Shown here piece after piece: positions 6,504 through 7,839 of a stretch of 7,839 nt of DNA. Made by a program: the position numbers and the translations under genes. The stretch is from Candidatus Bathyarchaeota archaeon ex4484_135. Lineage in GTDB: Archaea; Thermoproteota; Bathyarchaeia; EX4484-135. Under the pieces are notes generated by a model. That model was not told where the DNA came from. It saw only the letters and a list, made by a program, of their open reading frames with translations, and made no database searches. Within the stretch, counting starts at the first letter, position 1, and each line of letters opens with the position of its first letter. The stretch spans positions 1-7,839 of the forward strand of contig NJEJ01000043.1 in NCBI GenBank assembly GCA_002255025.1, in the 5' to 3' direction.

Positions 6504-6513
6504 TAATTAAATA
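6504..6513 (+). promoter_or_regulatory. TATA box (TAATTAAATA) of the orphan membrane-anchored gene
   Basis: This is the most AT-rich 10 bases in the gap. A start of transcription about 26 bases from its centre would fall near 6535, giving a leader of about 30 bases that includes the GGTGGT ribosome site at 6556-6561. No alternative box of this quality is present between 6460 and 6566. Confidence 0.55.
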
Positions 6514-6531
6514 GAAGCTGAAGAGCTTTTT
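6513..6531 (+). terminator. Small hairpin plus T-run, possible terminator of the helicase-dph6 operon
   Basis: AAGCT (6515-6519) and AGCTT (6524-6528) can pair around a GAAG loop, and TTTTT (6527-6531) overlaps the 3' arm. The stem is weak for a thermophile, so the U-tract alone may be what matters. It lies 55-72 bases after the dph6 stop and overlaps the promoter of the next gene. Confidence 0.3.
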
Positions 6532-6555
6532 CCCAAGCTCAAACCATCTCTAACT

Positions 6556-6561
6556 GGTGGT
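6556..6561 (+). promoter_or_regulatory. Shine-Dalgarno-like GGTGGT deciding the start at ATG 6566
   Basis: GGTGGT is separated from ATG 6566 by the four bases AGAA, exactly the arrangement seen before tldE. The GTG inside it (6557) is in frame and would add three residues (MVE), but is more likely part of the ribosome site. Confidence 0.5.
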
Positions 6562-6565
6562 AGAA

Positions 6566-7126
6566 ATGGCCTCGAGAGCCGTGATAGTAGTGGCCGTGCT
6601 CCTGTTCTTGGCGGCAGGCGTCGGAATTTGGTACGCAGGTTTAGGAGGCAAGGAGTTCATCGAGAAAACTCTGTTTGGCCAGGAAGCCGTGGCGGTAGAA
6701 CTCTCGTTCACCTACAAGCCCGTAGCTTCCTCGCCCCTCAGGGACATCGAGGTTTACCTGTCCGTCACGGCCAAAAGGATAAAGGTCGGACCAGACGTGG
6801 AGTTCAAGAAGCCTATAGTAAGGGAAGGCCATGAGGACAAGATAAGATCGGCGGCTCCTGGAGCTGAAGTCTACTTCAAGAAGACCATCTTGATATACGA
6901 TGAGGAAGGCAATCTACTTTTCAACAGGACCATGGAGTTCACGAAGGGCACCGACAGGACCATAACCATTTACATATCCGCTGGCGAGGTAAAGGGTGAT
7001 AAGCTCTTAGTGGTCGTGGACATCTACATAAGGGTGGAATTGCCCAAGCCTGAGGGTGCCCCAGGTCCATCAGTCATAGAGGTGACCGTCCACAGGGAAG
7101 TGGAGACCAATATAGTCCGGGAGTAA
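6566..7126 (+). CDS. Orphan protein with N-terminal membrane anchor or signal and beta-rich outer domain
   Basis: 186 residues, family not recognised. After MASR comes one hydrophobic segment (about 5-26, AVIVVAVLLFLAAGVGIWYAGL), either a signal peptide or a signal anchor, with no lipobox Cys and no further membrane helix. The remaining 155 or so residues alternate polar and hydrophobic residues in strand-like runs (VAVELSFTYKPV, DIEVYLSVTAKRI, AEVYFKKTILIYDEEGN, TITIYISAGEV, LLVVVDIYIRVEL, VIEVTVHREVETNI), suggesting an extracytoplasmic beta-sandwich. One N-glycosylation sequon, NRT (120-122), is present. No cysteine and no catalytic motif is visible. It has its own TATA box and a T-tract behind it, so it is probably monocistronic. 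Codon use matches the neighbours. Possible roles such as surface or pilus-like subunit or solute-binding accessory are guesses. Confidence 0.8.
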   Translation: MASRAVIVVAVLLFLAAGVGIWYAGLGGKEFIEKTLFGQEAVAVELSFTYKPVASSPLRDIEVYLSVTAKRIKVGPDVEFKKPIVREGHEDKIRSAAPGAEVYFKKTILIYDEEGNLLFNRTMEFTKGTDRTITIYISAGEVKGDKLLVVVDIYIRVELPKPEGAPGPSVIEVTVHREVETNIVRE

Positions 7127-7158
7127 GCGAATAAGTCCTTCATCAAGAGGCCCACACA

Positions 7159-7165
7159 TATTTTT
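7159..7165 (+). terminator. T-rich tract after the orphan gene, also a TATA-like sequence
   Basis: TATTTTT lies 33 bases after the stop of the orphan gene; a five-T run in otherwise GC-rich DNA is a plausible archaeal terminator. The same bases could act as a TATA box for the transporter gene, giving a start of transcription near 7186-7190 and a leader of about 50 bases. The two roles cannot be separated by inspection. Confidence 0.4.
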
Positions 7166-7186
7166 CCTAAATCCGACCGCTAAGGA

Positions 7187-7193
7187 TTTTTAA
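7187..7193 (+). promoter_or_regulatory. TATA-like TTTTTAA upstream of the transporter gene
   Basis: TTTTTAA, preceded by GGA, is centred about 50 bases before TTG 7240. A transcript beginning near 7214-7217 would have a leader of about 25 bases. It competes with the TATTTTT at 7159-7165 as the promoter. Confidence 0.45.
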
Positions 7194-7231
7194 CCCCTCC
7201 CAGCCTATTGCTCCAAAAAGCTGGCTAGGGG
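7194..7231 (+). other. Possible leader hairpin before the MgtE-type gene
   Basis: CCAGC (7200-7204) pairs with GCTGG (7220-7224). Outside a small internal loop, CCCC (7194-7197) pairs with GGGG (7228-7231). The outer strand contains the only G-rich, ribosome-site-like sequence (GGGGG, 7228-7232) before TTG 7240, so folding would hide it. Whether it exists in RNA depends on which TATA-like box is used. Confidence 0.35.
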
Positions 7232-7239
7232 GCGTCATC

Positions 7240-7839
7240 TTGAAGACCAAGGGAGCTAATGCACCTGTTGGTTCTCGTCCTCCCGAGCCTCCTAGCCAGC
7301 CCTTCCTCAGGGCTGAGGAACCGGGTTTCCCGAGTTTGTTCGGCCAATCCCTCATGGCACAGGCCCTCGACCTATGCGACCTCCTGGCTGGCCTGATATT
7401 CGCTTCTTTCCTCGACCTCTTCTCGAGGAGGATGTGGTCCATAGTAGTTTACCCTTGCGTCTTGAGCACGAGGGGGATGGTCTGCGGCGTCTTCTGCGGC
7501 CGCATAACGTCGGGCCTATGGTTGGGCACTGTGAGGCCCTGCCTCCTCGGCAATACCCGTGAGTTCAAGCTGCTCTACTCGTCCACGATGGTGTTGAGCA
7601 TGGCTGCGGCCTTAATGATGATGGTATCCGTCGGCCTCTACGGCCTCACGTGGGGCATAACGGGCCAAGATGTCTTTGAGATGTCGGTGGCCGTCCTGAC
7701 GACCATGACCCTCGCCTTCTTCACCGCTACGCCCGTATCGGCCTTAGTGGCCTTCGCGTCCTTCAGGCACGGGCTCGACCCAGATATCATAACGTACCCC
7801 GTGAGTTCCGTTACCTCGGACGTGATGGTGACGTGCTGT
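7240..7839 (+). CDS. MgtE/SLC41-type divalent cation transporter, N-terminal part (truncated by window end)
   Basis: Integral membrane transporter for Mg2+ or related divalent cations. The frame is open from the TAA at 7168-7170 to the last base; 200 codons are visible and the stop lies beyond. After a Pro-rich, hydrophilic N-terminus (1-35) come hydrophobic stretches at about 43-60, 66-88, 112-138 and 150-174. Family marks are YPCVLSTRGMVCGVFCGRITSGLWLGTVRP, broken across 71-100 (P72, STRG, CGR, SGL, LGTV), and FRHGLDPDIITYPVSSVTSDV within 175-195. In bacterial MgtE the equivalent GxDP...D segment lines the ion path; here Asp180, Asp182 and Asp194 fit. The bacterial N and CBS regulatory domains are absent, as in archaeal and SLC41 forms, which often carry two such domains. 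The TTG at 7240 is preferred; TTG 7336 and ATG 7354 are alternatives, though ATG 7354 would cut into the first conserved segment. Confidence 0.82.
   Translation, partial: MKTKGANAPVGSRPPEPPSQPFLRAEEPGFPSLFGQSLMAQALDLCDLLAGLIFASFLDLFSRRMWSIVVYPCVLSTRGMVCGVFCGRITSGLWLGTVRPCLLGNTREFKLLYSSTMVLSMAAALMMMVSVGLYGLTWGITGQDVFEMSVAVLTTMTLAFFTATPVSALVAFASFRHGLDPDIITYPVSSVTSDVMVTCC

Noticed and set aside
6460..7239. Possible C/D box guide RNA or tRNA in the intergenic gaps
   Set aside because: No paired C (RTGATGA) and D (CTGA) boxes with suitable spacing and no cloverleaf were found on either strand; a TTGATGA on the minus strand near 7140 has no partner box.
7167..7442. Minus-strand 91-codon frame across the transporter start
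   Set aside because: It overlaps the promoter and N-terminus of the MgtE-type gene on the other strand and has no recognisable features.
7374..7562. Plus-strand 62-codon frame inside the transporter region
   Set aside because: Off-frame with the conserved MgtE-type reading, which is itself open to the window end.
1..7839. CRISPR array, insertion sequence or integrated element
   Set aside because: No regular direct repeats, transposase motifs or terminal inverted repeats were seen, and base and codon use look uniform across the window.

Overview
The window looks like ordinary chromosome from a thermophilic archaeon, probably of the TACK/crenarchaeal kind. The evidence is as follows. A Dph6-type diphthamide enzyme (known from archaea and eukaryotes) sits beside an XPD-type Fe-S helicase. 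Gene starts are preceded by TATA-like boxes rather than -35/-10 elements. The DNA is GC-rich, with AGG as the favoured Arg codon and ATA as a common Ile codon. Genes are tightly packed and starts are often TTG. The species cannot be named from the sequence. No tRNA, rRNA, CRISPR array, insertion sequence or integrase was seen.

Layout. Positions 1-87 are a short lead-in, perhaps holding the last codons of an upstream gene. Positions 88-1503 and 1505-2956 (+) are a two-gene tldD-tldE (pmbA) unit encoding the two halves of a heterodimeric zinc metalloprotease. TldD carries the zinc site (HEALGH plus a late Cys); TldE has lost it. Positions 2953-3711 (-) encode an unrecognised membrane protein. 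It has four predicted helices, two winged-helix-like domains and an arginine-rich C-terminal tail, and it converges on tldE with a 4-base overlap. Positions 3712-3817 are a divergent promoter region.

Positions 3818-5785 (+) encode the XPD/Rad3-family Fe-S DNA helicase. Positions 5782-6459 (+) encode diphthine-ammonia ligase Dph6, overlapping the helicase gene by TTGA. Positions 6460-6565 hold a likely terminator and promoter. Positions 6566-7126 (+) encode an orphan protein with one N-terminal membrane segment and a beta-rich outer domain. Positions 7127-7239 hold T-tracts, TATA-like boxes and a possible leader hairpin. Positions 7240-7839 (+) are the first 200 codons of a MgtE/SLC41-type divalent cation transporter that continues past the window end.

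How the genes relate. TldD and TldE form one complex. The helicase (DNA repair/unwinding) and Dph6 (last step of diphthamide synthesis on translation factor aEF2) are probably co-transcribed and translationally coupled, though no known pathway links them. The most novel item is the membrane-tethered winged-helix protein with its poly-Arg tail; its gene end also supplies a pyrimidine tract just downstream of tldE. The other observations are start-site grammar (TTG starts, GGAGG-N10-TTG, GGTGGT-N4-ATG), small inverted repeats in promoter regions, and a hairpin before the transporter gene. All are modest and need comparison with related genomes.
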